Positions 9,098-17,867 of a stretch of 64,000 bases of DNA are shown here, piece by piece. Source of the stretch: Blastocatellia bacterium (GTDB lineage: Bacteria; Acidobacteriota; Blastocatellia; Pyrinomonadales; Pyrinomonadaceae). The position numbers and the translations under genes were made by a program. How positions within the stretch are numbered: position 1 is the first letter of the stretch; every line of letters begins with the position of its first letter. Below the pieces are notes generated by a model that worked only from the letters and a program-made list of their open reading frames with translations, had not been told where the DNA came from and did not search any database. The stretch spans positions 124,001 to 188,000 of the forward strand of contig PMSM01000003.1 of assembly GCA_003168335.1 (NCBI GenBank), given 5' to 3'.

Positions 9098-9465
9098 GCA
9101 TTCAAGACTTCGCCGCCGAGAAACGAGGCAAGATTAGCGAGCACGATCGCGCCAAAGTCACGCCACATCGAAGCCTTGCCTATTTGCTCGCGGTCGCCAT
9201 AAGCCAGCCAGAACAAAATACATTCAGCGACGGGCGCGAACGTTTCAGCCACCACCAGATACTTTGCCCGTGAGACGTTGGCGAGTGCCAGCGGCAAAAC
9301 GAGCACGACGATTGGGTACGTGCAGGCGGTCAACCAGATGCCGGCGAACAGTCTGTGCTTGATCGGATGGCGTTTTGAGAGACCGATTAGAAGGACCGGC
9401 GTCTCGATCAGAATTGAAAGAAAGTAGCCGAGGGGAAAGAAGTGCCAGAGTTCAGTTGGAGACAT
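9070..9465 (-). CDS. Polytopic membrane protein of unknown function
   Basis: The 131-residue protein has about four hydrophobic segments: FFPLGYFLSILIETPVLLIG, LFAGIWLTACTYPIVVLVLP, LVVAETFAPVAECILFWLA and DFGAIVLANLASFLGGEVL. Conserved-looking polar residues (ETP, AETFAPVAEC) lie within the membrane. I do not recognise a characterised family. It is in the same direction as the next membrane protein gene and may be cotranscribed with it. Confidence 0.7.
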   Translation of the reverse strand: MSPTELWHFFPLGYFLSILIETPVLLIGLSKRHPIKHRLFAGIWLTACTYPIVVLVLPLALANVSRAKYLVVAETFAPVAECILFWLAYGDREQIGKASMWRDFGAIVLANLASFLGGEVLNAYGWFGLLG

Positions 9466-9547
9466 TTCTTAGAGTTTGCCGCAGTGGCGGCGCTTTGGGA
9501 TTCATTTTGCGACACTGACCACTAAGGCCCCGTCGCTCCTCTGGGGT

Positions 9548-10594
9548 TCACAGCATCCGCAGCAGAAACGGCGCCTCGGCCAACACATGGGCCATCGCCA
9601 CCGCAAAATAAACATCGCGCGTAGCAGCGTAGTTAACTGAAAAACCCATCCATAGAATCGCGACGACAAACAAGCTGCAAACGAGAATCGCGCCGATCAG
9701 TTTTGGAAATCCGCGCGGATGGCGAGCCAGCGGAATAGTCTTTACGTTCCACACCGCGCCGGTCGCGCCGATGAGCGGTAAAGCGATTATCCACACGCCA
9801 TAGTGAAGCATCTCCAGAAACACATGCACTGACACCAGCATGTGGCTTGAAACACTCGGGAGCAGATCCGCGCCGGCGTGTTGAGTGATGCGCCAGAACA
9901 ATCCGTTGTCATCCACGAGCGACGAGGCGCGTCCCAGTTGCCAGATCATTCCGACTATCAGCAACGGCAGCAGGATCAGACAACGATGATAGGTGCGCAG
10001 CCACTCTGGTCGATTGCGGCGCAGATGCCGATCCAGAAACCACAGTGCGACGAGCGGGTGGGCATAGACAATAGCCAGACTGAAAAGCTGTGGCGCCATC
10101 CAGTTCACAGCGCACAACAGAAACACGATTGGCAGCACCCAGAACCAGTCGCGTTGCGAGTTCTGCTTGCCTCGCAAAATCACCAGCGCGCCCACCCACA
10201 GCAGTAGCAGTGTGTTCCAGGTCGCGATCGCATCGGGCCAATTCGCGCCCGACCAAACATTCGCGTAGTAAAGCGCCGGCATCGCAAGGTAGGCGAGGGT
10301 GAGCAGGAAGATGCCCGCGAAGGCGACTGCAAAGAAATTGCGAGAGCGGCCAAAGCGCGCGGGCAGACGCATTAAGAAGTAACGCAACTCGAACCAGTTG
10401 TGCGGACCAGCGAAGAGAAACACGGTGACGATCGAAACCTGCAGCGGCAGCCAACTCGCGAGCGCCGCCGACAAGCCGGCACTCGCGACCAGCATGACTG
10501 CGAATATTTTCGCCGACACGCCGGTGCGGTTTGCTGGCCGGGCGCTGGGCCACGCGGCTAATGAAATGTTGGCGGCTCGTTCCAAGTTACTCAC
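9548..10594 (-). CDS. Multi-pass membrane protein with conserved histidines
   Basis: The 348-residue protein has 8-9 predicted spans. Histidines occur at membrane edges, in FAGPHNWFELRYFLMRLPAR, AIVYAHPLVALWFLDRH and HVFLEMLHYGVWIIALP. A GPHNWFE motif plus further histidines recalls membrane di-iron enzymes such as the Brp/Blh carotene oxygenases. That is a weak similarity, and I do not claim the activity. It sits between two other membrane or secreted proteins of unknown role on the minus strand. Confidence 0.7.
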   Translation of the reverse strand: MSNLERAANISLAAWPSARPANRTGVSAKIFAVMLVASAGLSAALASWLPLQVSIVTVFLFAGPHNWFELRYFLMRLPARFGRSRNFFAVAFAGIFLLTLAYLAMPALYYANVWSGANWPDAIATWNTLLLLWVGALVILRGKQNSQRDWFWVLPIVFLLCAVNWMAPQLFSLAIVYAHPLVALWFLDRHLRRNRPEWLRTYHRCLILLPLLIVGMIWQLGRASSLVDDNGLFWRITQHAGADLLPSVSSHMLVSVHVFLEMLHYGVWIIALPLIGATGAVWNVKTIPLARHPRGFPKLIGAILVCSLFVVAILWMGFSVNYAATRDVYFAVAMAHVLAEAPFLLRML

Positions 10595-10652
10595 CGGGTG
10601 CCGGCATCCTGCCGGTAGAAAGTATCCGCTCGCTACCGCGACGGTGCCGGCG

Positions 10653-11237
10653 TTACTCCTCGCCCGGCCGATTCGTATTCCTCAGCGGTACGATTAGCTT
10701 CACCCCGTCGGTGCCGGGAACTATTTCGATGTTCACACCGCCACTGGTCGGCTTGCCGTCTTTCAAGGCTTGCGGCAAACCTTGCCAACGGACGTATCCC
10801 GGCGGGCCTGCGTTCGCGCGCACAATTACCGTGGCCAGACCAAACACCGCCGCGATCAGAATCACCGCCGCGATCGCTTTGTGATTGCGACGCTGGCTGG
10901 ATCGAGCAAACCAAACACCGGCGAAAGAAACGGCGAGAAACATAAAGAGCCCGGCCATGATCGTTCGCGTCGAACTATGCATGACGCGTTGGGTCATCGA
11001 CTCAGTTCCGCCATTGTTCACGGCAGCATCTTGAATGTGCTTCAACGTCTCTTGCGAAATCTGCAAGCGGGCCTCGGAAGCCTTCGAGTCAGGCGTTACG
11101 GTCATGCTCGTGTAAAGAACTACCTTGCTTTGTTCAGGTGTTGGGGTGACTTTTGGTCGAGCAATGTCGCCGAAGGCGTAGATGCCGCTCGTCAATAGCG
11201 CGCAGATCGCTGCGCTGAGAATAAGGGTTCGTTTCAT
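10653..11237 (-). CDS. Exported/membrane protein of unknown function
   Basis: The ATG at 11237 has an excellent GGAGGAG ribosome site. The 194-residue product has a signal peptide (MKRTLILSAAICALLTSGIYAFG) and an outer segment of about 75 residues. Two membrane spans follow, near residues 95-135 (AGLFMFLAVSFAGVWFA and AIAAVILIAAVFGLATVIV). The C-terminal polar domain contains GGVNIEIVPGTDGVKLIVPL. The family is unknown. It lies upstream of the polytopic protein on the same strand. Confidence 0.7.
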   Translation of the reverse strand: MKRTLILSAAICALLTSGIYAFGDIARPKVTPTPEQSKVVLYTSMTVTPDSKASEARLQISQETLKHIQDAAVNNGGTESMTQRVMHSSTRTIMAGLFMFLAVSFAGVWFARSSQRRNHKAIAAVILIAAVFGLATVIVRANAGPPGYVRWQGLPQALKDGKPTSGGVNIEIVPGTDGVKLIVPLRNTNRPGEE

Positions 11238-11350
11238 AAGCTCCTCCGTGCCGGCTTCAGCCGTGCGTGCTTCAACAGGTTGTCCAAATGCCGCGCAGTA
11301 TAGCGCAAAAACGTTGTGGCACTGTTCCGGTTTACAAATCGGTGTTCCGG

Positions 11351-11430
11351 GAGTACTTATCTTCTAAAGACCCAACTGAAGTTGGTACTCTAAACATCTG
11401 CCGCTTGGATGCCGATTTATCCAAGCGGAT
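11351..11430. repeat. Two palindromes upstream of lipA
   Basis: The first unit runs GAGTAC (11351) ... CCAACTGAAGTTGG ... GTACTC (11385-11390); a close relative is at 13613-13681. The second is a perfect 10-bp inverted repeat, CCGCTTGGAT (11401-11410) and ATCCAAGCGG (11419-11428), ending 8 bases before the first possible lipA start. It could act as a hairpin in the lipA leader. Confidence 0.65.
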
Positions 11431-11436
11431 GCTAGA

Positions 11437-12378
11437 ATGCTTTCTCGAACAAGAGGGGTAAACCGATTGGCCCGCGAACTCCAGGTTCTTAATCAAAAAC
11501 CTCGTCAGCAAAAGCCCGATTGGCTGCGCATTCGTCTGGGTGATCCGACGAATCAGAACCATCTGCTCAAGTTGATCGAAGGTCTGAATCTGCACACGGT
11601 TTGTCAGGAAGCAAAGTGTCCTAACATCTTCGAGTGCTGGTCCGACCGCACCGCCACCTTCATGTTAGGCGGCGACATCTGCACCCGGCATTGCGGGTTT
11701 TGCGCGGTTGGTAAAGGCGAGCCCGGGCAACTTGATTCAGATGAGCCGCGACACGTAGCCGAAGCGGTGCGGCATTTGAACCTCGCGCACACGGTGATTA
11801 CTTCCGTCAATCGCGACGACTTGCCGGACGGCGGCGCCGCGCACTGGGCCGAGACGATTCGCCAGGTGCGCGCCCTCAATCCTGAGTGCAAAGTCGAAGT
11901 GCTGATCCCGGATTTCAACGGCGACGAAGATGCTCTGAACACCGTGCTCGATGCTGCGCCTGACGTACTCAATCACAACACGGAAACGATTGCCCGGCTA
12001 TACCGCCGCGTGCGTCCTGATGCTGACTATCAACAGTCGCTGACATTACTAAAGCGCGCCGCCGCACGGCGCGATCAAGAACAGCGCGGCATGATCACCA
12101 AGAGCGGCATCATGGTCGGACTCGGCGAGAGCTTTGATGAAGTGGTCGAGCTCATGAAGGATCTGCGCGCCGCTTCCTGCGACGTCATGACCATCGGCCA
12201 ATACCTGCAACCGCAAGCGCGACGCTTACCCGTCGAGCGTTACGTCACTCCCGAAGAATTCGATCGCTGGCGCGACCTCGGGCTCAGCCTGGGATTCAAA
12301 CATGTTCAGTCGAGCCCGCTGACCCGCTCGTCATATCACGCGCGGGAACAAGCCGAGACTGAGCCAATCGCAGTCTGA
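11437..12378 (+). CDS. lipA: Lipoyl synthase
   Basis: This radical SAM enzyme inserts two sulfurs into the octanoyl chain made available by LipB. The auxiliary cluster cysteines are in CQEAKCPNIFEC, and the radical SAM cluster is in CTRHCGFC. The conserved C-terminal RSSYHA supplies the serine ligand. An ATG start at 11437 gives 313 residues. A TTG at 11467 has the better ribosome site (AGAGGGG about 8 bases upstream) and may be the real start, giving 303 residues. All catalytic motifs are kept with either start. Confidence 0.96.
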   Translation: MLSRTRGVNRLARELQVLNQKPRQQKPDWLRIRLGDPTNQNHLLKLIEGLNLHTVCQEAKCPNIFECWSDRTATFMLGGDICTRHCGFCAVGKGEPGQLDSDEPRHVAEAVRHLNLAHTVITSVNRDDLPDGGAAHWAETIRQVRALNPECKVEVLIPDFNGDEDALNTVLDAAPDVLNHNTETIARLYRRVRPDADYQQSLTLLKRAAARRDQEQRGMITKSGIMVGLGESFDEVVELMKDLRAASCDVMTIGQYLQPQARRLPVERYVTPEEFDRWRDLGLSLGFKHVQSSPLTRSSYHAREQAETEPIAV

Positions 12379-12393
12379 GTTGAAACAGTTCAA

Positions 12394-12500
12394 TGAGCCT
12401 GCGAAAGCAGGCGGCAGAAAATAGCCCCGGGCGTGAGCCCGGGGAAAACACATCCCAATGATGGGAGCGAGCGCAGCGAGCGGAACCCTGGGTATCGGTC
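12394..12500. repeat. GC-rich hairpin repeats after lipA
   Basis: GCCTGCGAAAGCAGGC and CCCCGGGCGTGAGCCCGGGG are strong hairpins. They are followed by a degenerate GGGAGCGAGCGCAGCGAGC unit. They lie between the convergent lipA and phospholipase D-like genes and could end transcription from either side. Confidence 0.6.
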
Positions 12501-12502
12501 CC

Positions 12503-13582
12503 CTAAGTCAGCACTTCCATCGCGGCATCCAGCAGTCTCATTTTCCAACTGAGCCATTGTTTGCTGAGCGTGCTGGCCGTGCATTCGACACTGCGGGCCT
12601 TCGCGAGATCGGGAGCCATGACGCGCTGGCTGAAATCAGCCACGACGTCGGGAATAGTAATTACCGCGAGCAGTTCCTGGTGAATTCGATAACTGAGGTA
12701 ATCAAAGTTTGATGATCCGGCGATTAGCGTTTCACCGTCGATCAGCATCGCCTTCAAATGGCTCATGCCGCCCTGAAAGAGTCGCAGGTCGATTCCCGAT
12801 CGCGCGGATTCCAGCCGCGCATAGTTCGCAAAGAACCGCCAATTGTTCTGCTCGGGCGTCACGATCTTTACCGCCACGCCGCGGCGGCTCGCCGCGCGCA
12901 GCCGTTCGTAAAACGGAAAAGTAATGTACGGGCTCTCGACAAATATCGACTGTCGTGCCCCATCGATTAAATCCAGCAGGCGCTGAAACGCGGTGCGATT
13001 GGTGCGCCCATCAGCGGTGAAAAACTCGATGCCCTTGAAGTGTTGGTGCTCGACCTGATTCCGTCCGTTCCATGTTGCCAGGAAGTCGTCGCGCAGAAAT
13101 GCAGTGACGTTTTCGTCTTCGATGCGCAGCATCATGTCGTGCCAGGCTGCGTTGTGGTCGCTGAAGTTGATCCCGCCGATGTAGGCCGTCGCGTCGTCAA
13201 GCACGATTAACTTCTTATGATTGCGACTGAGCAGCCGGCGCGGCGAAAGGCCATAGGGATTGGTGAATCGAATTTCTACGCCATCGCTTTCGAGTTCGCC
13301 CATCATGGCCGAGGTTTCACGGGCTTCGTGCCGCAGTTCATCATCAAGAAAATTAGCCGGTGAGTAACGAAAGCGGTCGCTCAGAACAATTCGCGTGAAT
13401 GAATCGGCGAGCACGCGCTTATCCGGGGCGGTTGACGCCAGCAGGGCCACAGACAGTTGTTTGCCGACCGCGTCGCCTTCAAACGCGAACGTTTGCACGA
13501 AGACAGACGTTCGGGCCGAGCGAATGTCTTCGTTCAGCCGCGTCCAGAATTCGTTGTAGTCTACTAAAAGTTCCGTGTTCAT
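12503..13582 (-). CDS. Phospholipase D-family protein (cardiolipin synthase-like)
   Basis: The 359-residue protein has two HKD motifs: SRNHKKLIVLDDATAYIGGINFSD in the middle and MSHLKAMLIDGETLIAGSSNFD near the C-terminus. These pair to form one phosphodiesterase or transphosphatidylase active site. There is no N-terminal membrane anchor, unlike classic cardiolipin synthases (Cls). Soluble two-domain members include YbhO/ClsB-type synthases and nucleases. I favour phospholipid synthesis, but the substrate is not fixed by sequence. Confidence 0.85.
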   Translation of the reverse strand: MNTELLVDYNEFWTRLNEDIRSARTSVFVQTFAFEGDAVGKQLSVALLASTAPDKRVLADSFTRIVLSDRFRYSPANFLDDELRHEARETSAMMGELESDGVEIRFTNPYGLSPRRLLSRNHKKLIVLDDATAYIGGINFSDHNAAWHDMMLRIEDENVTAFLRDDFLATWNGRNQVEHQHFKGIEFFTADGRTNRTAFQRLLDLIDGARQSIFVESPYITFPFYERLRAASRRGVAVKIVTPEQNNWRFFANYARLESARSGIDLRLFQGGMSHLKAMLIDGETLIAGSSNFDYLSYRIHQELLAVITIPDVVADFSQRVMAPDLAKARSVECTASTLSKQWLSWKMRLLDAAMEVLT

Positions 13583-13612
13583 CGTTCACTAACTCATCGC
13601 GCGATGACGAGC

Positions 13613-13681
13613 GTTTAGAGTACCGATTTTAGTCGGGTTTTTGTCGACTGAAAATGCCCAACTAAAGTTGGTACTCTAAAC
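13613..13681. repeat. Palindromic repeat with 12-bp perfect arms
   Basis: GTTTAGAGTACC (13613-13624) and GGTACTCTAAAC (13670-13681) form outer arms around smaller inverted units (GTCGG.../...GTCGAC, CCAACTAAAGTTGG). It shares the CCAACT..AGTTGGTACTCTAAAC part with the element at 11351-11394, so the two are copies of one family. Confidence 0.7.
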
Positions 13682-13812
13682 ACCCGTAACTGGGCGCGCT
13701 GATTGTATTCGATCTCGCAAAAGAACCGAAACTGCCCGGGCTCGCGGTTAGATTAGGTGATTGATAATGTTAGACTCTCGCTGATATCAGGGACATAAGG
13801 TAATCCGCGGGC

Positions 13813-14805
13813 ATGCTTCACATTCACAACGGCGACTCAACCGCCGGAACCGCGAAGAAAACTGCAATTCCGGGGCAGCATCTCGCCTGGCGCGAGGCCC
13901 TGGTTTGCGGGCCGGCGCCCGGAGGCTTGTCTGATGATGAGTTTCGCCGTGTACGCGCGGAGCATTTGGCTGAGGCTTATGGCGTAAATATTGAAAAGTG
14001 TGAACTGGAACTGCGAGCGCAGGAAGACGCGCTATCCACCTTTGCGGATCATGAAGAAGTTGTGCTCTGGTTCGAGCACGACCTGTTCTGCCAGGTTCAA
14101 TTGATCTACTTGCTCAACTGGTTTGCTCACCGCGAATTCGGCCAGACGAAGCTGAGCCTGATCAGCATCGGCGAGTTTCCCGGCATCGAGGATTTTCGAG
14201 GGCTTGGTCAGTTGAACGAAGATCATCTGGTCTCGCTTTTTCCACAACGACAGGAAGTTTCACCAAGTCAGTTGCACCTCGGATCAAAAACGTGGCACGC
14301 ATATTCTTCGCCAGATCCGGCAGAACTGGTATCTCTGCTGGATTCGGATCTGTCGGCAATCCCATTCCTGAAGCGCGCGCTCATCAAACACCTCCAACGC
14401 TTTCCCTCGACCGAAAATGGGCTGGGTAGAGTCGAGAACGTTGGTCTGGAGTTGATCGCTAAAGGTTACCGGAACTTCAGATCGTTGTTTCCGGCTTTTG
14501 CCCGGCGTGAATCCGAATATGGGTTTGGCGATTCACAGCTTTATCTCGAAATGAAGCAGCTGGCCGACGCCTCGGCTCCGCTGCTGACGTTGCGCAACGG
14601 CGGCAAGGGCTGGTCGATGGATGCGGCGCAAATATTGCTCTCATCGTTTGAAATCACCGAACTTGGCACAGCGGTACTCGATGGTAACCAGGATTTTGTG
14701 ATCAGCAACGGAATCGACTATTGGTTGGGCGGCGTTCATCTCGACGGAGATGAGGCACCGTGGCGGTGGGAAGAGGACGCCCAGGAACTACTCGCCAGAC
14801 TTTGA
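13813..14805 (+). CDS. DUF1835-domain protein
   Basis: The 330-residue protein starts MLHIHNGDSTAG and continues to WREALVCGPAPGG. These are the hallmarks of DUF1835, whose members often sit with sigma-factor-like or signalling proteins. A second half (DUF3658-like in some relatives) contains GKGWSMDAAQILLSSFEITELG. Biochemical function is unknown. It is convergent with egtB, and a palindrome separates the two stops. Confidence 0.75.
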   Translation: MLHIHNGDSTAGTAKKTAIPGQHLAWREALVCGPAPGGLSDDEFRRVRAEHLAEAYGVNIEKCELELRAQEDALSTFADHEEVVLWFEHDLFCQVQLIYLLNWFAHREFGQTKLSLISIGEFPGIEDFRGLGQLNEDHLVSLFPQRQEVSPSQLHLGSKTWHAYSSPDPAELVSLLDSDLSAIPFLKRALIKHLQRFPSTENGLGRVENVGLELIAKGYRNFRSLFPAFARRESEYGFGDSQLYLEMKQLADASAPLLTLRNGGKGWSMDAAQILLSSFEITELGTAVLDGNQDFVISNGIDYWLGGVHLDGDEAPWRWEEDAQELLARL

Positions 14806-14809
14806 GTCG

Positions 14810-14857
14810 CACAGACTTCAGTCTGTGAACAATCACCAATCACAGACTGAAGTCTCT
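14810..14857. terminator. Paired hairpins between convergent genes
   Basis: CACAGACTTCAGTCTGTG (14810-14827) and CACAGACTGAAGTCTCTG (14841-14858) are two copies of an 8-bp-armed hairpin and can also pair with each other. They lie between the stops of the DUF1835 gene and egtB. This fits a bidirectional terminator, though there is no long T run. Confidence 0.45.
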
Positions 14858-14858
14858 G

Positions 14859-16271
14859 CTACTTATCCTTGGCACAGCGAAAGCCTGCGATCATCCAACG
14901 CTCGTCGGGGTGAAAAAAGTTTCGATAGGTCGTGCGGATGTGCGAGCGCGGCGTGGCAAATGAACCGCCGCGCAGAACCTTCTGGCCGACGAACCATTTG
15001 TCGTTGTATTCGTCGAACTCGGATTTGAATCCCGGGTAAGGCACGTAATCCGAAGTCGTCCACTCCCACACGTCGCCAATCATTTGCTGGCATCCGTAAG
15101 CACTCTTGCCGTCAGGAAATGACCCGATTCGCGCGACGCCCCACAGCCCATTCTCAAAAAGATTTCCGCAGTGTTCACCAGGCGGTGTGTCGCCCCACGG
15201 AAACACTCGTTTTGAATTTGCAGCCGGCGAAAAACTCGCGGCCTTTTCCCACTCAGCTTCAGTCGGCAAACGCTTGCCGGCCCACTTCGCGTAAGCCGAG
15301 GCTTCCAGAAAACTGACGTGCGCCACCGGCTCATTGAGTTTGTCCACCACGCGATGCAAACCGGCAAAGTCGCGAATCATCCATTCGCCATCACGCTGTT
15401 CCCAATAAAGAGGCGCTCGCCACAGCTCAGAATTGACCTTCTCCCAACCGGCTGAATGCCACCAGCGAAAATCCTGATACCCGCCGGCTTTAATGAACTC
15501 GAGATAGTCGCCGTTTGAAACCAGCGCGCGATCGATCAAAAAGTCTTGCAGGAAAACCTTGTGCTGCGGCTTTTCATTATCAAAAGCGAAGTCGTAGTTT
15601 ATGGAGTGCGGCGACCTGTCGCCGCTTTTGTCGCCGGAGTCCTCCCTCACGGTCGGGCTACTGCCCCGATCTGTGACACCATAGCCAAGCTCAAACAGTC
15701 CGCCTTCGACCTCAGCCATGCCAGTTACTGTTTCAAGTGAGACAGGCGCGCGCGCGATGGGCGCGTCGAACTGATCGCAAAGCAAATGCTTGATGTCGTA
15801 AACGAGCAACTCCTGATGCTGCATCTCGTGCTCGAGTCCCAGACGAACAATCGCCAGAATCGCTTTCGCATTGTCGCGGTTCGAAACCTCTTCGAGAAAT
15901 CGCGTCATCTGCTCATCGACGTGTGCGCGATACGCTACGGTCTCGCGGACAGTTGGCCGCGAGCGCGTGCCGCGCTTGGGTCGCTCAATCCGTGCACCGA
16001 AACCTTCGTAGTAAGAATTGAAATAGAAGAGAAATTCTTCCGAGTAGATTCGATAATCCGCTCTGTACTTTTGCAGCACCGTTTCAAAGAACCAGGACGT
16101 GTGGCCGATGTGCCATCGTGGCGGACTCATGAACTCCGCCGTTTGAATCACGTAGTCCTCGATCTCCAGCGGCGCAACGATTTCGAGCGTGCGCGCGCGG
16201 ACCTGGCGATAGAAATCGACGACAATGTGCACTTCAGATTTCGCTGGTTGTTGAATGGATGAAACCATCAT
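14859..16271 (-). CDS. egtB: Ergothioneine biosynthesis protein EgtB (sulfoxide synthase)
   Basis: The N-terminal DinB-like iron-binding domain has [16 protein letters not shown] and [16 protein letters not shown], giving the three-histidine iron site. The C-terminal domain is of the formylglycine-generating-enzyme (FGE) fold ([24 protein letters not shown], then VWEWTTSDY and LRGGSFATP). The enzyme joins hercynine to gamma-glutamylcysteine or cysteine with O2. I prefer the ATG at 16271; a TTG at 16286 is also possible. About 24 residues between ELGYG and [14 protein letters not shown] ([20 protein letters not shown]) look like an in-frame palindromic repeat insertion at nucleotides 15599-15668. 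No egtD is visible nearby. Confidence 0.92.
   Translation of the reverse strand: MMVSSIQQPAKSEVHIVVDFYRQVRARTLEIVAPLEIEDYVIQTAEFMSPPRWHIGHTSWFFETVLQKYRADYRIYSEEFLFYFNSYYEGFGARIERPKRGTRSRPTVRETVAYRAHVDEQMTRFLEEVSNRDNAKAILAIVRLGLEHEMQHQELLVYDIKHLLCDQFDAPIARAPVSLETVTGMAEVEGGLFELGYGVTDRGSSPTVREDSGDKSGDRSPHSINYDFAFDNEKPQHKVFLQDFLIDRALVSNGDYLEFIKAGGYQDFRWWHSAGWEKVNSELWRAPLYWEQRDGEWMIRDFAGLHRVVDKLNEPVAHVSFLEASAYAKWAGKRLPTEAEWEKAASFSPAANSKRVFPWGDTPPGEHCGNLFENGLWGVARIGSFPDGKSAYGCQQMIGDVWEWTTSDYVPYPGFKSEFDEYNDKWFVGQKVLRGGSFATPRSHIRTTYRNFFHPDERWMIAGFRCAKDK
15599..15668 (-). repeat. Palindromic repeat inserted in frame within egtB
   Basis: GGAGTGCGGCGACCTGTCGCCGCTTTTG matches one half of the intergenic element at 20892-20951. 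It is followed by CTCCCTCACGGTCGGGCTACTGCCCC, whose complement recurs inside alaX near 24893. The insert is a multiple of three, without stops in the coding frame, and lies between the two egtB domains where homologues have a short loop. Confidence 0.65.
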
Positions 16272-16339
16272 TACCTTCGTAAACAAATCGCGTCAATCAT
16301 ACCCGGCAAAGCTACGCTCAACCAAAGCGGAGTGAAGCC

Positions 16340-17725
16340 CTACCTATCCATCGCCATAAACAAATTATTCAAAGACTCAGCCAGCGTGGGGTGCGCGAAG
16401 ATTGCGTCCTTCAAAACAGTGTAAGGCAGCTTGCCCATCATCGCGATCTCGAACATCGACATTAGCTCGCCGCCTTCGACCCCGAGCACGACCGCGCCCA
16501 GAATCTGGTTCGTATCGGCATCAACAATCGCCTTCATAAAGCCGCGCGTTTCGCTCATCTCGATCGCGCGGGCGACATGCGTCATCGGCAATTTCGCGAC
16601 CCGAATGTTCAGGTGTTGTTCCTTAGCCTCGGCTTCGCTGATTCCGATGCGACCCAGCTGCGGATCGATAAAGACGGTGTACGGCACGAGGCGCCCATCG
16701 GTCGTCGCGTTGCCGTCTTCAAGCAGGTTCGTGCGAATCACCCGAAAGTCGTCGTAGGAAATATGCGTGAACTGCGGGCCGCCTTTCACGTCACCCAGCG
16801 CATAGACTCCGGGCACGTTTGTCTTGAGCTGGTTGTCGACCTTAACGTTGCCCTGCTTGTCGGTTTCGATTCCCGCCGCCGCCAGATTCAAATCTTCCGT
16901 GTTGGGTCTGCGACCCACGGCAACGAGCAGGTGGGTTCCGCTTAGCGTGTGCTCGCCTTCCGATGTGCGCACAGTCAACTCGATCTTCGTTCCATCCCGC
17001 TTCACGCGAACGGCTTCAGTGTTGAGCATGACTTTGATGCCGTCATCTTCCATTACTTTGAGCACGGCCTCAGCAATGTCCGCATCTTCACGACCGAGTA
17101 ATTGAGGAACGCGCTGGCCGATCGTTACTTCGCTCCCGAAGCGGCGAAACATCTGGCCAAACTCCAGACCGATGTAACCACCGCCGAGCACCAGCAAATG
17201 TTCGGGTAACTCATCGAGTTCCATGATCGAAGTTGAATCAAGCATGGGCACGTCGTCTATGCCTTCGAGCTGTGGCCGGGCTGGACGGCCACCCGTATTA
17301 ATGAAGATCTTCCTGGCACTCAGCGTGCGCACGGCGCCGTCGTTCAGTTGGACTTGGATCTCTTGGGGTCCAACAAACTTCGCGTTACCGGTTATCAGTT
17401 CAAGATTCGCGGTCCTCTTGATACCTTTCAAACCGCTCTCACGAAACTCTTCGACCACGCGTTGCTTGCGCTCGCGGACTTCGCGCATGTTGACGGTGAC
17501 TTGGCCATGATGTACGCCATAGTCCGCTGCGCGCCGCGCGAGATAAGCGACCCGCGCGCTATTGAACATGGTCTTGGTCGGCGTGCAGCCATAATTTATG
17601 CACGTGCCGCCGATGTACGCGCGCTCGATCAGCGCAGTTTTCCAACCCGCGTTCGCCAGCGCGATCGAAAGCGGTTTACCCGCCTGGCCTGAACCGATGA
17701 TGATGACGTCGTATTGGTCGGACAT
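16340..17725 (-). CDS. Pyridine nucleotide-disulfide oxidoreductase (mercuric reductase/Lpd-like)
   Basis: The 461-residue class I flavoprotein disulfide reductase has an FAD site ([30 protein letters not shown]) and the redox-active pair in [13 protein letters not shown]. The NAD(P) site is [17 protein letters not shown], and the second FAD motif is [13 protein letters not shown]. It ends with the dimerisation domain ([15 protein letters not shown]), which carries the catalytic His-Glu-type AHPTxxE. It lacks the C-terminal Cys pair of MerA and the N-terminal metal-binding domain. I infer a general disulfide reductase. Its location next to egtB and selD suggests thiol/redox metabolism, but a shared operon is not shown. 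Confidence 0.88.
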   Translation of the reverse strand: MSDQYDVIIIGSGQAGKPLSIALANAGWKTALIERAYIGGTCINYGCTPTKTMFNSARVAYLARRAADYGVHHGQVTVNMREVRERKQRVVEEFRESGLKGIKRTANLELITGNAKFVGPQEIQVQLNDGAVRTLSARKIFINTGGRPARPQLEGIDDVPMLDSTSIMELDELPEHLLVLGGGYIGLEFGQMFRRFGSEVTIGQRVPQLLGREDADIAEAVLKVMEDDGIKVMLNTEAVRVKRDGTKIELTVRTSEGEHTLSGTHLLVAVGRRPNTEDLNLAAAGIETDKQGNVKVDNQLKTNVPGVYALGDVKGGPQFTHISYDDFRVIRTNLLEDGNATTDGRLVPYTVFIDPQLGRIGISEAEAKEQHLNIRVAKLPMTHVARAIEMSETRGFMKAIVDADTNQILGAVVLGVEGGELMSMFEIAMMGKLPYTVLKDAIFAHPTLAESLNNLFMAMDR

Positions 17726-17785
17726 GAATAGTTACCACTGGGAGCACGCGCGCCCTCGCCCGCACAGCGCGCACAGCGCGCTCAA

Positions 17786-17846
17786 TTTGGAGTGCGCTGA
17801 CTTGTCAGCGCTTTGGAAAAGCGGCGACTAGTCGCCGCACTCCAAA
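17786..17846. repeat. 61-bp double-hairpin repeat, copy 1
   Basis: The outer arms TTTGGAGTGC and GCACTCCAAA enclose two inner palindromes: GCGCTGACTTGTCAGCGC and the perfect GCGGCGACTAGTCGCCGC. A nearly identical copy in the opposite orientation is at 20892-20951, and a related half lies inside egtB. Confidence 0.85.
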
Positions 17847-17867
17847 TAAGACCGCGCACACGGAACC

